Shown: one piece after another, positions 5,112 through 5,117 of the stretch
Layout of the letters: every line of letters begins with the position of its first letter
Numbering within the stretch: the stretch's first letter is position 1
Assembly (NCBI GenBank): GCA_003132085.1
Contig: PKWO01000084.1
Coordinates: 1 to 5,117 of the forward strand
Direction of reading: 5' to 3'
Length of the DNA stretch: 5,117 nucleotides
Source of the DNA: Oxalobacteraceae bacterium
GTDB lineage: Bacteria > Pseudomonadota > Gammaproteobacteria > Burkholderiales > Burkholderiaceae_D
The notes under the pieces: generated by a model
Told to the model about the DNA's origin: nothing
The model's database searches: none
The model's input: only the letters and a program-made list of their open reading frames with translations
Position numbers and translations under genes: made by a program

Positions 5112-5117
5112 AAGCAG

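Overview
The window looks like an ordinary chromosomal segment of a betaproteobacterium, probably order Burkholderiales and plausibly family Oxalobacteraceae. This placement is inferred from the moderately GC-rich coding style and from family resemblance of the proteins. No database search was possible. No mobile elements, rRNA, tRNA or CRISPR were seen.

Left part (1-2514, minus strand): a two-gene unit. A transmembrane methyl-accepting chemotaxis protein (835-2514) is followed after only 2 nt by a soluble GAF-GGDEF signalling protein (1-832) that runs off the left edge. The GGDEF active-site motif of that protein is replaced by T-D-A-R-F, so the domain should not make c-di-GMP. An EAL phosphodiesterase domain may follow outside the window. 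Sensing for chemotaxis and c-di-GMP signalling therefore appear translationally linked.

Middle (2515-3283): about 770 bp with no intact gene. It holds a strongly AT-rich leader upstream of the chemoreceptor with small inverted repeats. It also holds the remains of, or a frameshifted copy of, a small basic protein on the minus strand (2816-3108). The C-terminal half of that protein reads as a convincing SH3/KOW-like domain. Next comes a well-formed sigma70-type promoter for the patatin gene, with an 18-bp near-perfect palindrome lying on its predicted start site.

Right part (3284-5111, plus strand): a complete patatin-like phospholipase/acyl hydrolase (3284-4453) and a complete barstar-family protein (4713-5111). 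They are separated by 259 bp of repeat-rich intergenic DNA: a 10-bp direct repeat pair flanking a hairpin, short CGATA repeats, and a predicted promoter overlapped by a 10-bp-period tandem repeat. No barnase-type RNase is visible beside the barstar gene, and several of its barnase-contact positions are substituted.

The best candidates for something undescribed are the split SH3/KOW-like gene, the palindrome-controlled patatin promoter, and the orphan barstar with its own apparent regulatory region. No complete new multi-gene system can be demonstrated here.
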